From Cyanobium sp. M55B138 (lineage in GTDB: Bacteria > Cyanobacteriota > Cyanobacteriia > PCC-6307 > Cyanobiaceae): a DNA stretch of 16,655 nucleotides. The DNA lies in NCBI GenBank assembly GCA_018400215.1, contig JAGYNF010000013.1, positions 1 to 16,655 of the forward strand, given 5' to 3'. This document shows positions 1 to 8,648 of the stretch, piece by piece; within the stretch, counting starts at the first letter, position 1; the number at the start of each line of letters is the position of its first letter. The position numbers and the translations under genes were made by a program. The notes beneath the pieces are model-generated. The model was given only the letters and a program-made list of their open reading frames with translations. It was not told the DNA's origin and ran no database searches.

Positions 1-1007
<1,007 letters not shown>

Positions 1008-1030
1008 AATATCCCCCCATCAGGCAGCCC

Positions 1031-2032
1031 ATGACCGCCAAAACCCTCGATGTCGTCGGCATCGGCAACGCCATTGTCGACGTGCTTGTGAGCGCCGACG
1101 ACCGCTTCCTCGCTGATCACGGCCTCACCAAGGGCACGATGGCCCTGATGGACGAACACCAGGCCGATCGGCTCTACGCCAGCGTGGGGGCCGGCCTGGA
1201 GACATCCGGTGGATCCGCAGCCAACACCCTGGCCGGCATTGCCCAGCTGGGGGGGCGTGCCGGTTTCATCGGCCGGGTGCGGGACGACCAACTCGGCGCC
1301 ATCTTCCGCCACGACATCCAGGCCGTCGGCACCCGTTACGACACGCCGGCGGCCAGTGACGGGCCCTCCACGGCCCGCTGCCTGATCCTGGTGACCCCGG
1401 ATGCCCAGCGCACCATGTGCACCTACCTGGGGGCCTCCGTGGGCCTCGATCCGCAGGATCTGGATCTGGACATGGTGGCCCAGGCCAAGGTGTTGTACCT
1501 CGAGGGCTACCTCTGGGACAGCGACGATGCCAAGCGGGCCTTCATCGCTGCCGCCGACATTGCCCGGGCCCATGGTGGCGAGGTGGCGCTGAGCCTCTCC
1601 GATGCCTTCTGCGTGGATCGCCACCGCGACAGCTTCCTGGAGCTGGTGGATGGCCACGTGGACATTCTGTTCGCCAATGAGATGGAGATCACCTCCCTCT
1701 ACCAGGCCAACAGTTTTGAAGAGGCCCTGCGTCAGGTGCGGGGGCGCTGCCGGGTGGCCGCCCTAACCCGCAGCGAGCAGGGATCCCTGGTGCTGGCGGA
1801 GGACGGCACCCACCCGATCGCCGCGGTGCAGCTGGGCCCCCTGGTGGACACCACCGGTGCCGGTGATCTCTATGCGGCCGGCTTCCTGCATGGCTGGACC
1901 CAGGGCCTGGACCCGCAGCGCTGCGGCCAACTCGGCTCCCTCTGTGCCGGCCAGGTGGTCACCCAGCTAGGTCCCCGTCCCCAGGTGGATCTGGCGGCGT
2001 TGGTGCGCAGCCAGCTGGGCCAGCAGCTCTAG
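1031..2032 (+). CDS. PfkB-family carbohydrate/adenosine kinase
   Basis: This 333-residue protein belongs to the ribokinase/PfkB family, which phosphorylates a hydroxymethyl group of a sugar or nucleoside with ATP. The N-terminal VVGIGNAIVDVLV strand (residues 8-20), the GGSAANT substrate-binding motif (60-66), FANEMEI (214-220) and the DTTGAGD anion-hole/catalytic-base motif (273-279, Asp279 as base) are all intact, and the length is normal. The N-terminus and GGSAANT resemble cyanobacterial proteins annotated as adenosine kinase. Its position 23 bp after purA fits a purine recycling role, but substrate cannot be read from sequence. The ATG at 1031 sits just before the conserved first strand; no good Shine-Dalgarno is visible. 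The last 66 bp overlap the convergent cobK gene. Confidence 0.92.
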   Translation: MTAKTLDVVGIGNAIVDVLVSADDRFLADHGLTKGTMALMDEHQADRLYASVGAGLETSGGSAANTLAGIAQLGGRAGFIGRVRDDQLGAIFRHDIQAVGTRYDTPAASDGPSTARCLILVTPDAQRTMCTYLGASVGLDPQDLDLDMVAQAKVLYLEGYLWDSDDAKRAFIAAADIARAHGGEVALSLSDAFCVDRHRDSFLELVDGHVDILFANEMEITSLYQANSFEEALRQVRGRCRVAALTRSEQGSLVLAEDGTHPIAAVQLGPLVDTTGAGDLYAAGFLHGWTQGLDPQRCGQLGSLCAGQVVTQLGPRPQVDLAALVRSQLGQQL

Positions 2033-2809
2033 GCGGCTGTAGCGCCGGTCCGTGGCCAGCGACTGCGGCTGGCGCAGCAGCAGCAGCCGGCAGCCCTGCT
2101 CGGCGGCAACCCGGCGCCAGAGCCGCTCGGTGGGGGGACCGGATTGGCGGGCCACGATCACCTCGATCCGCCAACGGCGCACCAGGGCGGCCTCCACGCC
2201 GCTGGCCGGCGCCAGGGGCTGCAGGCAGGCCAGGCGTCCGGGGTCCAGGCCGGCGGCCAGGGCCAGCTGCAGGGCCGCGGGTCGGGGCAGCAGCCGGGCA
2301 TGGTGCACGGCGCCCGGGCTGCTCTGCACCCCCAGGGCCAGATGGCGGGCACCGATAGCCAGCAGCAATCGGACCCCGGCCAGCTCGGCGCTGGCCAGAT
2401 CCTCCAGCCGCTCCAGCCAGGTCACGGGGGGCTGGGGGTCCAGCCCCGTGGCGCTCTGCCGCTCCAGGCCCAGCAGTGGAACGCCGGCCTGCTGGCAGGC
2501 CACCTGCAGCTGGCGATGGATCTGGGTGGCAAAGGGGTGGGTGGCATCGATCACCGCCGTGAAGGGTCGCCCCTGCCGCTGGGCCGACTCCAGGGCCAGG
2601 CGCAGGGCTTCGCTGCCGCCCAGGGGCCCCACCCGCAGCTCCAGCCGGGGGTGACTGGCGTAGGGGCGGCTGGCCTCGGCGGTGACCACGCTCACGCACA
2701 GCTGCCAGCCCCGTTGCAACAGCTCCCGCATCAGGGGCGGACCATCGCCCGTGCCGCTGAAGAGCCACAGGCGTTGGCCTGGTGCCTGGTCGAGCGGGCC
2801 GCCGTGCAT
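1967..2809 (-). CDS. cobK: Precorrin-6A/6x reductase
   Basis: CobK/CbiJ reduces the precorrin-6 macrocycle with NADPH during corrin ring synthesis for cobalamin or pseudocobalamin. The 280-residue product has an N-terminal Rossmann-like start LWLFSGTGDG (residues 14-23), the family motif VIDATHPFA near residue 89 and a C-terminal VIVARQSGPP...AAEQG...LLLRQP block, matching the family in order and length. The start at 2809 is chosen because GGAGG lies 8 nt upstream; an open extension of 24 codons to 2881 would run into ssb and looks non-coding. It is a lone cobalamin gene here, without other cob/cbi genes. The 3' end overlaps the preceding kinase tail-to-tail by 66 bp. Name is family-level; CbiJ is the equivalent name in the anaerobic pathway. 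Confidence 0.88.
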   Translation of the reverse strand: MHGGPLDQAPGQRLWLFSGTGDGPPLMRELLQRGWQLCVSVVTAEASRPYASHPRLELRVGPLGGSEALRLALESAQRQGRPFTAVIDATHPFATQIHRQLQVACQQAGVPLLGLERQSATGLDPQPPVTWLERLEDLASAELAGVRLLLAIGARHLALGVQSSPGAVHHARLLPRPAALQLALAAGLDPGRLACLQPLAPASGVEAALVRRWRIEVIVARQSGPPTERLWRRVAAEQGCRLLLLRQPQSLATDRRYSRLELLAQLAAHQRRQIHLGTGT

Positions 2810-2817
2810 CAAGATGG

Positions 2818-2822
2818 CCTCC
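2818..2822 (-). promoter_or_regulatory. Shine-Dalgarno site of cobK
   Basis: On the minus strand this reads GGAGG, 8 nt before the ATG at 2809. It decides the cobK start against the longer open frame. It takes up much of the 32-bp gap between cobK and the divergent ssb. Most other genes here lack so clear a site. Confidence 0.7.
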
Positions 2823-2841
2823 ACAAATCCGGTGCGTTGGC

Positions 2842-3336
2842 GTGAACCACTGTCTGCTTGAAGTTGATGTGCTGGAGGCACCCCAGGTTCGCTACACCCA
2901 GGACAACCAGACCCCGGTCGCCGAGATGTTGGTGCAGGTGGAGGGCCTGCGGCCGGACGATCCGCCCGGCCAGCTCAAGGTGGTGGGGTGGGGCAATCTC
3001 GCCCAGGATCTGCAGAACCGCGTGCAGCCTGGCCAGCGCCTGGTGCTGGAGGGGCGTCTGCGCATGAACACCGTGACCCGAAACGACGGGGTGAAGGAGA
3101 AGCGGGTCGAATTCACCCTGGCCCGCCTCCATCCCCTGGGGACTGGGGCCGCCCCTCGCCCCGCCGCCCCCCAGCCCCAACGGATGGCGACCCCCGCCGC
3201 CCCGTCCGCCCCTCGGCCAAGCGCTGCCTCGCCCACCGCTGCGGCCCCCGCTCCCCAGCCGGCGGCCCAGCCCAGCTGGAACACCTCGCCGCTCGTGCCC
3301 GACCTGCCCGAGGGGGACGACGATATTCCCTTCTGA
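2842..3336 (+). CDS. ssb: Single-stranded DNA-binding protein (OB fold)
   Basis: SSB coats single-stranded DNA during replication, recombination and repair, and recruits partner enzymes through its C-terminal tip. With a GTG start at 2842 the product is 164 residues and begins VNHCLLEVDVLEAP. The OB-fold half (about 1-100) contains RYTQDNQTPVAEM, KVVGWGNLAQDL and LEGRLRMNTV. Residues 101-147 are a proline/alanine-rich linker. The protein ends EGDDDIPF, the canonical acidic SSB tip. The frame is open 20 codons further upstream, but that part overlaps cobK and does not resemble SSB. No strong ribosome site is visible before the GTG. The divergent cobK start is 32 bp away, so the ssb promoter must lie within cobK or be very compact. 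Confidence 0.9.
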   Translation: MNHCLLEVDVLEAPQVRYTQDNQTPVAEMLVQVEGLRPDDPPGQLKVVGWGNLAQDLQNRVQPGQRLVLEGRLRMNTVTRNDGVKEKRVEFTLARLHPLGTGAAPRPAAPQPQRMATPAAPSAPRPSAASPTAAAPAPQPAAQPSWNTSPLVPDLPEGDDDIPF

Positions 3337-3360
3337 CGATCTCCTCCCAGCCCGCCATTC

Positions 3361-3379
3361 CCAGGCAGCCTGGCCAGGC
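3361..3379. other. Inverted repeats between convergent ssb and small gene
   Basis: CCAGG-CAG-CCTGG (3361-3373) is followed by the overlapping palindrome CCTGGCCAGG (3369-3378). They sit in the 46-bp gap between two converging stop codons and could form a bidirectional hairpin ending both transcripts. There is no T-tract on either side, so intrinsic termination is uncertain. Confidence 0.3.
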
Positions 3380-3382
3380 CGA

Positions 3383-3634
3383 TCACCCGGCGCCGTTGTT
3401 CTGATCGCTAACCCGATCCAGCAGCTCCCCCAGCTCCCGTTCCAGGGCCGCCAGATCCAGGCGCCACTCCGGCCAGGCTCCAGCGTCGATCTGGCGCAGC
3501 AGCCAGAGCCTGTCTGCCTGCAGTTGCTCCACCAGGGCCGGTGTGGACAGGGTTTCGCCCCCACCGCCCTCGGCAGGTTGGGGGCCTGAGGAACCACCTG
3601 GGCCTGGCTCAGCCGGTGGGGGCGCGTCGGCCAT
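3383..3634 (-). CDS. Small conserved-looking hypothetical protein (83 aa)
   Basis: I do not recognise a named family. The product starts MADAPPPAEP, has a disordered Pro/Gly-rich N-terminal third (residues 1-30), then a probably helical stretch TPALVEQLQADRLWLLRQID and LAALERELGELLDRVS (31-76) with heptad-like leucines that could form a short coiled coil. The strong third-position GC and the contrast between a low-complexity head and a leucine-rich amphipathic tail suggest it is genuinely coded. The ATG at 3634 is preferred; an in-frame GTG at 3667 would add 11 residues and overlap the divergent DUF2854 gene. It converges on ssb across 46 bp and diverges from the DUF2854 gene across 23 bp. 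Function unknown. Confidence 0.6.
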   Translation of the reverse strand: MADAPPPAEPGPGGSSGPQPAEGGGGETLSTPALVEQLQADRLWLLRQIDAGAWPEWRLDLAALERELGELLDRVSDQNNGAG

Positions 3635-3657
3635 GGCGGATACGGGAAGATAGAGGT

Positions 3658-4218
3658 ATGCAAGCACTTCTCTCCCCCGGCAGCCTGGTCACGATCGCCG
3701 GTGCTTCCCTTTCCGTGATCGGCTGGATCGGCTACGCCACCGGCAACCCCAACCTCAGCTTGCCCACGATTTTTTATGGGATCCCGATCCTGCTGGGGGG
3801 CTTGGCCCTGAAGTCATCCGAGTTGCCCCCCGCCGAGCGACTCACGCCAGCCGACCAGTTCAAACAGCTCCGCGACCAGCCCGAGAGCGAACCCCTGCGC
3901 AAACTGGTCGCCGATGTGCACCGTTGGCGCTACGGCCAGAAGGCCCATCTGGAGAGCTCCCTGGAGGCGCTCAAGCTCTGGGATGACGAGGAGCCCCCCC
4001 AGTTGCTCAGTGTGGAGGAGCTCGACTGCAGTGGACGCCTGGGACTTCGCCTGATGTTTGCCCCGGGGGCCGTGCCCTTCAAGCTGTGGCAGGAGCGTCA
4101 GGATCGCCTCGGCCGCTTTTTCGGGCCCGGGCTGATGGCCCAACTTGAGCAGGTGGGCAGCGATCGCGTCTGCCTGGCCCTGGTGCCCCAAGCTAGCCAG
4201 GCCGCCCCGGCAGCCTGA
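3658..4218 (+). CDS. DUF2854 family membrane protein
   Basis: This 186-residue protein matches the DUF2854 family, found in cyanobacteria and plastid-bearing plants and without an assigned biochemical role. Two N-terminal membrane helices are visible: residues 8-28 (VTIAGASLSVIGWIGYATG) and about 36-53 with the family-typical FYGIPILLGGLALK. The soluble C-terminal domain (60-186) contains DVHRWRYGQKAHLESSLEALKLW and a hydrophobic FKLWQERQDRLGRFFGPGL patch. The ATG at 3658 places the first helix at the N-terminus, as in the family; the frame is open a further 39 codons upstream but overlaps the minus-strand gene. A purine-rich GGGAAGATAGAGG precedes the start. Family assignment is from memory of the helix pair, without a search. 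Confidence 0.8.
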   Translation: MQALLSPGSLVTIAGASLSVIGWIGYATGNPNLSLPTIFYGIPILLGGLALKSSELPPAERLTPADQFKQLRDQPESEPLRKLVADVHRWRYGQKAHLESSLEALKLWDDEEPPQLLSVEELDCSGRLGLRLMFAPGAVPFKLWQERQDRLGRFFGPGLMAQLEQVGSDRVCLALVPQASQAAPAA

Positions 4219-4242
4219 ATCCCCCCCGCATCGCCGCCAGCC

Positions 4243-5139
4243 TTGAGCCCCGACCCCTCGATCCGTCACACCGATGCCCTGCGGGTGTCGGTGCTCAGCG
4301 AAGCCCTGCCCTACATCCAGCGGTTCTCCGGCCGCCGGGTGGTGGTGAAGTATGGCGGTGCCGCCATGGTGAATCCCGCCTTGCGGGATGCCGTCTATCG
4401 CGATCTGGTGCTGCTCGCCTCCGTGGGGGTGCAGCCGGTGGTGGTGCATGGCGGCGGGCCTGAAATCAACGACTGGCTGGGCCGTCTCAACATCGCTCCC
4501 GAGTTCCGCGATGGGCTGCGGGTGACCACCCCGGAAACCATGGATGTGGTGGAGATGGTGCTGGTGGGCCGGGTGAACAAGCACATCGTGAATGGCATCA
4601 ACACCGTGGGGGGCCGCGCCGTGGGGCTCTGCGGCAGCGATGGCTCCCTGGTGCGCGCCCGCCCCTACGGAGAGGGGGCCCACGGGCTGGTGGGCGAGGT
4701 GCAGGCGGTGGATCCGGCGGTGCTGTTGCCGCTGCTGGATGCCGGCTACATCCCGGTGATTTCCAGCGTGGCCGCCGACCGGGAGGGCCAGGCCCACAAC
4801 ATCAATGCCGACACCGTGGCCGGTGAGCTCGCCGCCGCCCTGCAGGCCGAGAAGCTGATCCTGCTCACCGACACCACCGGAATCCTGCGGGACCAACACG
4901 ACCCCACCTCCCTGCTGCGGCAGGTGAGCCTGGCCGGTGCCCGTCAGCTGATCACCGAGGGGGTGGTGAACGGCGGCATGATCCCCAAGACCGAGTGCTG
5001 CATCCGTGCCCTTGCCCAGGGCGTCGCCGCCGCCCACATCGTTGATGGCCGCGTGCCCCACGCCCTGCTGCTGGAGGTGTTCAGCGACGCTGGCATCGGC
5101 ACGATGGTGGTGGGCAGCGACCGGCTGCTGCAGCGCTGA
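4243..5139 (+). CDS. argB: Acetylglutamate kinase (NAGK)
   Basis: ArgB phosphorylates N-acetyl-L-glutamate with ATP, the second step of arginine synthesis. The 298-residue product has the amino-acid-kinase motifs in order: [10 protein letters not shown] (residues 33-42, Lys36 at the phosphate site), [11 protein letters not shown] (67-77), [12 protein letters not shown] (186-197) and VVNGGMIPK (241-249, Lys249). The N-terminal segment before residue 30 corresponds to the helix that mediates hexamer assembly and arginine feedback in arginine-sensitive NAGKs; in cyanobacteria NAGK is also activated by the PII signalling protein. The start is a TTG at 4243, giving [22 protein letters not shown]; a GTG at 4285 is a shorter alternative that would truncate that helix. 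The DUF3153 gene follows after 19 bp on the same strand and may be co-transcribed. Confidence 0.95.
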   Translation: MSPDPSIRHTDALRVSVLSEALPYIQRFSGRRVVVKYGGAAMVNPALRDAVYRDLVLLASVGVQPVVVHGGGPEINDWLGRLNIAPEFRDGLRVTTPETMDVVEMVLVGRVNKHIVNGINTVGGRAVGLCGSDGSLVRARPYGEGAHGLVGEVQAVDPAVLLPLLDAGYIPVISSVAADREGQAHNINADTVAGELAAALQAEKLILLTDTTGILRDQHDPTSLLRQVSLAGARQLITEGVVNGGMIPKTECCIRALAQGVAAAHIVDGRVPHALLLEVFSDAGIGTMVVGSDRLLQR

Positions 5140-5158
5140 CCCCAGCCGGTCCCCGCCG

Positions 5159-6271
5159 ATGACCCAGACGCCCGATCCCTTCGCCTCGGCACGCCTGGCC
5201 CTCGAGCGGGGCGATTACGGCCAGGTGCTGGCCATGCTCGACCCCCTGGTGGCCGCCTATCCGCCGGCGACGGTGGATGGGGCCCAGCTGCAGCTGCTGA
5301 TGGCCACGGCCCTGATGGGCCAGGGCAACAGTGGGCGGGCCATGGTCTGTTGCCGTCAGGTGAAGCGCTGTGCCGATCCCGGCCTGCGGGCCCAGGCCCG
5401 CGACCTGCTGGAGATCCTCGAGGCCCCAGCCCTGGAGCGGCCGCGGGAATGGTCGCTCACCTTGCCGGAGCTGGGTGAAGCCGAGCCCCTGGCGGGGCGA
5501 CTGCAGGCGATGGCCCGCCGGCGCCGCCCGCCCAACCCCAGCCCGCCGCCAGCGCCGCCCGTGGGCCCCACCCGGGCCCCAATCGGTTTTGCCGCCCTGG
5601 TGTTGAGCCTGCTGTTGCTGGGCCTGCTGCTGGGCGGCTGCGTCCACATCCGCACGGAGTTGCACTTCGGAGCGCCCGGGCGCCTCCAGTTGGTGGAACA
5701 GCTCAGGGCAGCGGATGGCCGCCCGCCGCTGCCCTGGCAACGGCAGTTTGCCGCCTCCCTGCGCCGCCTGGGGATGCGCCCCCAGGGCCAGGCCGCCGCC
5801 GGGCAGCGGCTGGAGAGTGCCATGCAACCGGCCGCCGACACCCTGGCCCTGCTGCGCTCCAGCGTGGAGGAGGCCGGCCGGCTGGCGGGTCTGCAGCTGC
5901 CCCCACCCTCGCTGCGCTGGCGGGAGCGCAACTTTTTGGTGGGCGTGCGCCAGGAGTTGGGCCTGGAGCTGGATCTGCGGGGGGCTGATCCGGTGCCGGG
6001 GCTGGAACTCAGCCTCGACCTGGAGCCGCTGCGCCCCCGGGCCATCCGTCAGGCATCACCGCAACCGGTGCAGCCGTTGGGCCCCTCCCGCCAGTTCACC
6101 CTGCGCTGGGCCCTGCAGCTGGGGGCCCTCAACCAGTTGCAGTTGGCCTGCTGGCGTTGGAGCCCCCTGGGGTTGGGGGCCGTGGCCATTGCACTGGGTT
6201 TGCTGCTGGTGTTGGTGCTGGCGGGCCTGCGCCAGCGCCTGGGTTTCGGCTGGCCCCAGCTGCCCGCCTGA
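5159..6271 (+). CDS. TPR-like/DUF3153 membrane protein with internal lipobox-like segment
   Basis: The 370-residue product has three parts. Residues 1-92 look like two or three TPR helices (ARLALERGDYGQVLAMLDPL, QLQLLMATALMGQGNSGRAM). Residues 120-140 are a basic, Pro-rich linker (RRRRPPNPSPP). Then comes a hydrophobic helix (142-161) ending LLLGGC, which looks like a lipoprotein signal, followed by a DUF3153-like domain (162-330) and a final membrane helix (336-357). DUF3153 proteins are cyanobacterial membrane proteins of unknown function, often beginning directly with such a Cys-containing signal. Here the signal is internal, so it probably acts as a membrane anchor with TPRs cytosolic and DUF3153 outside. 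ATG at 5159 is the first plausible start after argB, 19 bp away; the frame is open into argB but that part reads as a shadow. It converges on priA with a 27-bp gap. Domain names are by recognition. Confidence 0.75.
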   Translation: MTQTPDPFASARLALERGDYGQVLAMLDPLVAAYPPATVDGAQLQLLMATALMGQGNSGRAMVCCRQVKRCADPGLRAQARDLLEILEAPALERPREWSLTLPELGEAEPLAGRLQAMARRRRPPNPSPPPAPPVGPTRAPIGFAALVLSLLLLGLLLGGCVHIRTELHFGAPGRLQLVEQLRAADGRPPLPWQRQFAASLRRLGMRPQGQAAAGQRLESAMQPAADTLALLRSSVEEAGRLAGLQLPPPSLRWRERNFLVGVRQELGLELDLRGADPVPGLELSLDLEPLRPRAIRQASPQPVQPLGPSRQFTLRWALQLGALNQLQLACWRWSPLGLGAVAIALGLLLVLVLAGLRQRLGFGWPQLPA

Positions 6272-6298
6272 CACCGGGCCCCAGCGGCCTGGCCGTCC

Positions 6299-8584
6299 CT
6301 AGAGCATGAGGGGATCGGGATCGATGGCCAGCCCCACCTGGGCCGGCAGGCCGCGGCGCAGCTGGGCTTCCGCTGGCAGCGGCAGGGGGCCATGGGCTGG
6401 TCCGTGCAGCAGCAGCTGCCAGCGGCTCTGGCCTGCCACCCGGGCCACCGGCGCCGGCGCTGGGCCGATCAGGCACCAGCCGGCCGCCTCCACCGCCGGC
6501 CTGATCTGCTCGGCCAGGGCGGCGGCGGCGGTGGCGGTGGCACTGGCGGAACTGCCGTTGAAGCGCAGCAGACAGGCCCGACTAAAGGGCACCAGGCCCG
6601 CCTGACGGCGCAGCTGGGCCTCCTCGGTCAGGAAGCGGTCGTAGCGACCATCCACCAGGTGGCGGATCACCGGATGGTCCGGGCTGTAGGTCTGTACCAG
6701 CACCTCGCCGGGCCGTTCACCCCGTCCGGCCCGGCCCGCCAGCTGCAGCAGCAACTGCAGGCACTGCTCGCCGGCGCGCAGGTCGGGGCGATGCAGCAGG
6801 CCATCGGCAGCCAGCACCGCCGCCAGGGTCACCCGGGGCAGGTCCATCCCCTTGGCCAGCATCTGGGTGCCGACCAGCACGTCGGCCTCCCCGGCGGCAA
6901 AGCGCTCCAGCAGCCGGCGGTGGCCATCCCGACCCCGGGTGGTGTCCCGATCGAAGCGCAGCACCCGCAACCCCTCCAGTTCCTGGGTGAGTTGATCCAG
7001 CACCCGTTGCGTGCCGGCTCCAAAGGGTTTGAAGGCGGTGGAACCGCAGTGACCGCAGCGCTCCCCCAGCTCAGCCCGGTGGTCACACCAGTGGCAGCGC
7101 AGCCATTCCCGCCCCTGGGAGCGGTGCACGGTGAGGGCTACATCACAGTGGGGGCAGAGCACGGCCTCGCCACAGCTGCGGCAGCTGAGAAAGGCGTGGT
7201 AGCCGCGCCGTGGCACCAGCACCACGGCCTGTTCATCGCGTTCCTGCAGCCGTTCCAGGCGTTCCAGCAGCGGGCGGCTGAGCAGTTGGCGGTGTCCTTC
7301 GGCCAGCTCCTGGCGCATGTCCACCAGCCGCACCGGTGGCAGGGGCCGTTGGCCAATGCGCTCCGGCAGGCGCAGCAGCCGGGTCTGGGGCGCCGGCCCC
7401 TGGCAGGACAGCCAGGATTCGAGCGAGGGGGTGGCACTGCCCAGCAGCAGCCGGGCGCCGCTGAGCCGGGCCCGCAGCCGGGCCACGTCCCGGGCGTGGT
7501 AGCAGGGCATCGGGCTCTCCTGTTTGTAGGAGCTGTCGTGCTCCTCGTCGAGCACGATCAACCCCAGTCGGGCCATGGGCAGGAAGATGGCTGAGCGGGT
7601 GCCCACGGCCAGCAGGGGTTCCCCCGTGAGGCATCGCCGCCAGCTGGCCACCCGGGCTGCCTCGCCCAGGCCACTGTGAAACTCCAGCACCGCGGCCCCG
7701 AAGCGCTCGCGGCAGCGGTCGAGCAGCTGGGGGATCAGGCCGATTTCCGGCGCCAGCACCAGGGCACTCTGGCCCTGGGCCAGGCAGCGGCCCGCAGCCT
7801 GCAGGTAGACCTCGGTCTTGCCGGCTCCGGTCACGCCCCAGAGCAACAGGCTGGAGCCCGGGGCCGCCGTGGCCAGGGCCTCCAGGGCCTCCTGCTGGGC
7901 CGAGGTGAGCTGCCGTGTCGAACCAGGGCTCGCGGCACCCCCATCCCTATCTCCACCCCCATCTTCACCGCCACCCCCATCGCCATCGGCCCCCAGCTGG
8001 GGGGAGCTCTGGGGGGGAGGCAGCAAGCTCGACGATCGCTGGCGCCGCACCAGTCCCCGGCGCTCCAGGGCCTGAAGCACCGAGCGGCTGAAGCCCGCCG
8101 TTCCACATAGCTGGCGCAGCGGCAGGGGCTGGGTGGCCTCCTGCAGGTGCCTGAGCAGGGCCAGCTGCCGGTCCGTGAGACCCTCCGGCTGGGCTGCGGC
8201 CGTGGCCGTCACCAGCCAGATGCCTGGGCCCGCGGGGCCAGCAGCCTGGCGACGCTGGCCCAGCCAGCCTGCTGGCAGGGCGCTTTTGAGGGTGCGAAAC
8301 ACACTGGTGTGACACTGGCTGGCCACCGCCGTGATCAGTTGCTGCCACTGGGCATCGACGGCGGCCGGCTGCAGGCGGTGCTCCACGGGCTGCAGGGTTC
8401 GCCCCGCCAGCTCGGCAGGCAGGCCGGGGAGCAGCTCCACCACCAGGCCACCGTGGCGGCGCCCCTGTAGCCGCACCTGCACCAGATCGCCGATGGCCAG
8501 GGGAAGCGCCTGGGGATTGGCGTAGGTGAAGATTTGTCCCTCCCGCCCTGCCTCAAGCCAGACTTCGACCCAAGCGGGGGGCAT
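6299..8584 (-). CDS. priA: Primosomal replication-restart helicase PriA
   Basis: PriA recognises stalled forks and D-loops and reloads the replicative helicase. The 761-residue product (ATG 8584) has an N-terminal 3'-DNA-binding domain (EGQIFTYANP, residues 16-24, onward), Walker A GVTGAGKTEVY (250-260), DEEHD box (346-350) with SSYKQ, the eight-cysteine zinc-binding domain (CRSCGEAVLCPHC at 468-480 and CHWC...CGHC at 497-513), GTQMLAKGMD (572-581) and motif VI QLAGRAGRG (614-622). Length is normal for the family. A Gly/Asp/Glu-rich insert (about 198-222) just before the helicase core is coded by an 18-bp repeat. The frame is open 94 codons upstream of ATG 8584, but that part lacks PriA similarity and contains the likely promoter. 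No good ribosome site. It faces rpoD divergently across 641 bp. Confidence 0.96.
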   Translation of the reverse strand: MPPAWVEVWLEAGREGQIFTYANPQALPLAIGDLVQVRLQGRRHGGLVVELLPGLPAELAGRTLQPVEHRLQPAAVDAQWQQLITAVASQCHTSVFRTLKSALPAGWLGQRRQAAGPAGPGIWLVTATAAAQPEGLTDRQLALLRHLQEATQPLPLRQLCGTAGFSRSVLQALERRGLVRRQRSSSLLPPPQSSPQLGADGDGGGGEDGGGDRDGGAASPGSTRQLTSAQQEALEALATAAPGSSLLLWGVTGAGKTEVYLQAAGRCLAQGQSALVLAPEIGLIPQLLDRCRERFGAAVLEFHSGLGEAARVASWRRCLTGEPLLAVGTRSAIFLPMARLGLIVLDEEHDSSYKQESPMPCYHARDVARLRARLSGARLLLGSATPSLESWLSCQGPAPQTRLLRLPERIGQRPLPPVRLVDMRQELAEGHRQLLSRPLLERLERLQERDEQAVVLVPRRGYHAFLSCRSCGEAVLCPHCDVALTVHRSQGREWLRCHWCDHRAELGERCGHCGSTAFKPFGAGTQRVLDQLTQELEGLRVLRFDRDTTRGRDGHRRLLERFAAGEADVLVGTQMLAKGMDLPRVTLAAVLAADGLLHRPDLRAGEQCLQLLLQLAGRAGRGERPGEVLVQTYSPDHPVIRHLVDGRYDRFLTEEAQLRRQAGLVPFSRACLLRFNGSSASATATAAAALAEQIRPAVEAAGWCLIGPAPAPVARVAGQSRWQLLLHGPAHGPLPLPAEAQLRRGLPAQVGLAIDPDPLML
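7936..7989 (-). repeat. Three 18-bp-period repeat units inside priA
   Basis: The core CACCCCCATC occurs at 7936, 7954 and 7972, exactly 18 bp apart, with variable 8-bp tails. On the coding (minus) strand this yields the DGGGGEDGGG-like acidic insert of PriA. The period is a multiple of three, so unit gain or loss keeps the frame. Confidence 0.8.
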
Positions 8585-8608
8585 CACACTTGCAAAGGTC
8601 ACCGGACG

Positions 8609-8637
8609 TTCATAGGATGAATTGGTTGGGCGGCTAA
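8609..8637 (-). promoter_or_regulatory. Possible sigma-70-type promoter for priA
   Basis: Reading the minus strand, TTAGCC (8632-8637) and TATGAA (8609-8614) are separated by 17 bp, with the priA ATG 24 nt downstream of the -10 box. The -10 is a fair match to TATAAT, the -35 poor. It lies in the only AT-leaning patch of the intergenic region. A motif guess only. Confidence 0.3.
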
Positions 8638-8648
8638 TTGGCTGCCGT

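Noticed and set aside
4160..4167. GCGATCGC (HIP1) here and at 14556-14563 as a cyanobacterial repeat signature
   Set aside because: Two copies in 16.6 kb is close to chance at this GC content, so it is not enrichment.
3814..5061. Long minus-strand open frame rich in His and Gly opposite the DUF2854 gene and argB
   Set aside because: It mirrors the GC-rich codons of two well-supported genes; composition is a shadow and no family motif is present.
7936..7989. Spaced CACCCCCATC copies as a CRISPR-like array
   Set aside because: Units are too short, the period is 18 bp, and they lie in frame inside priA.
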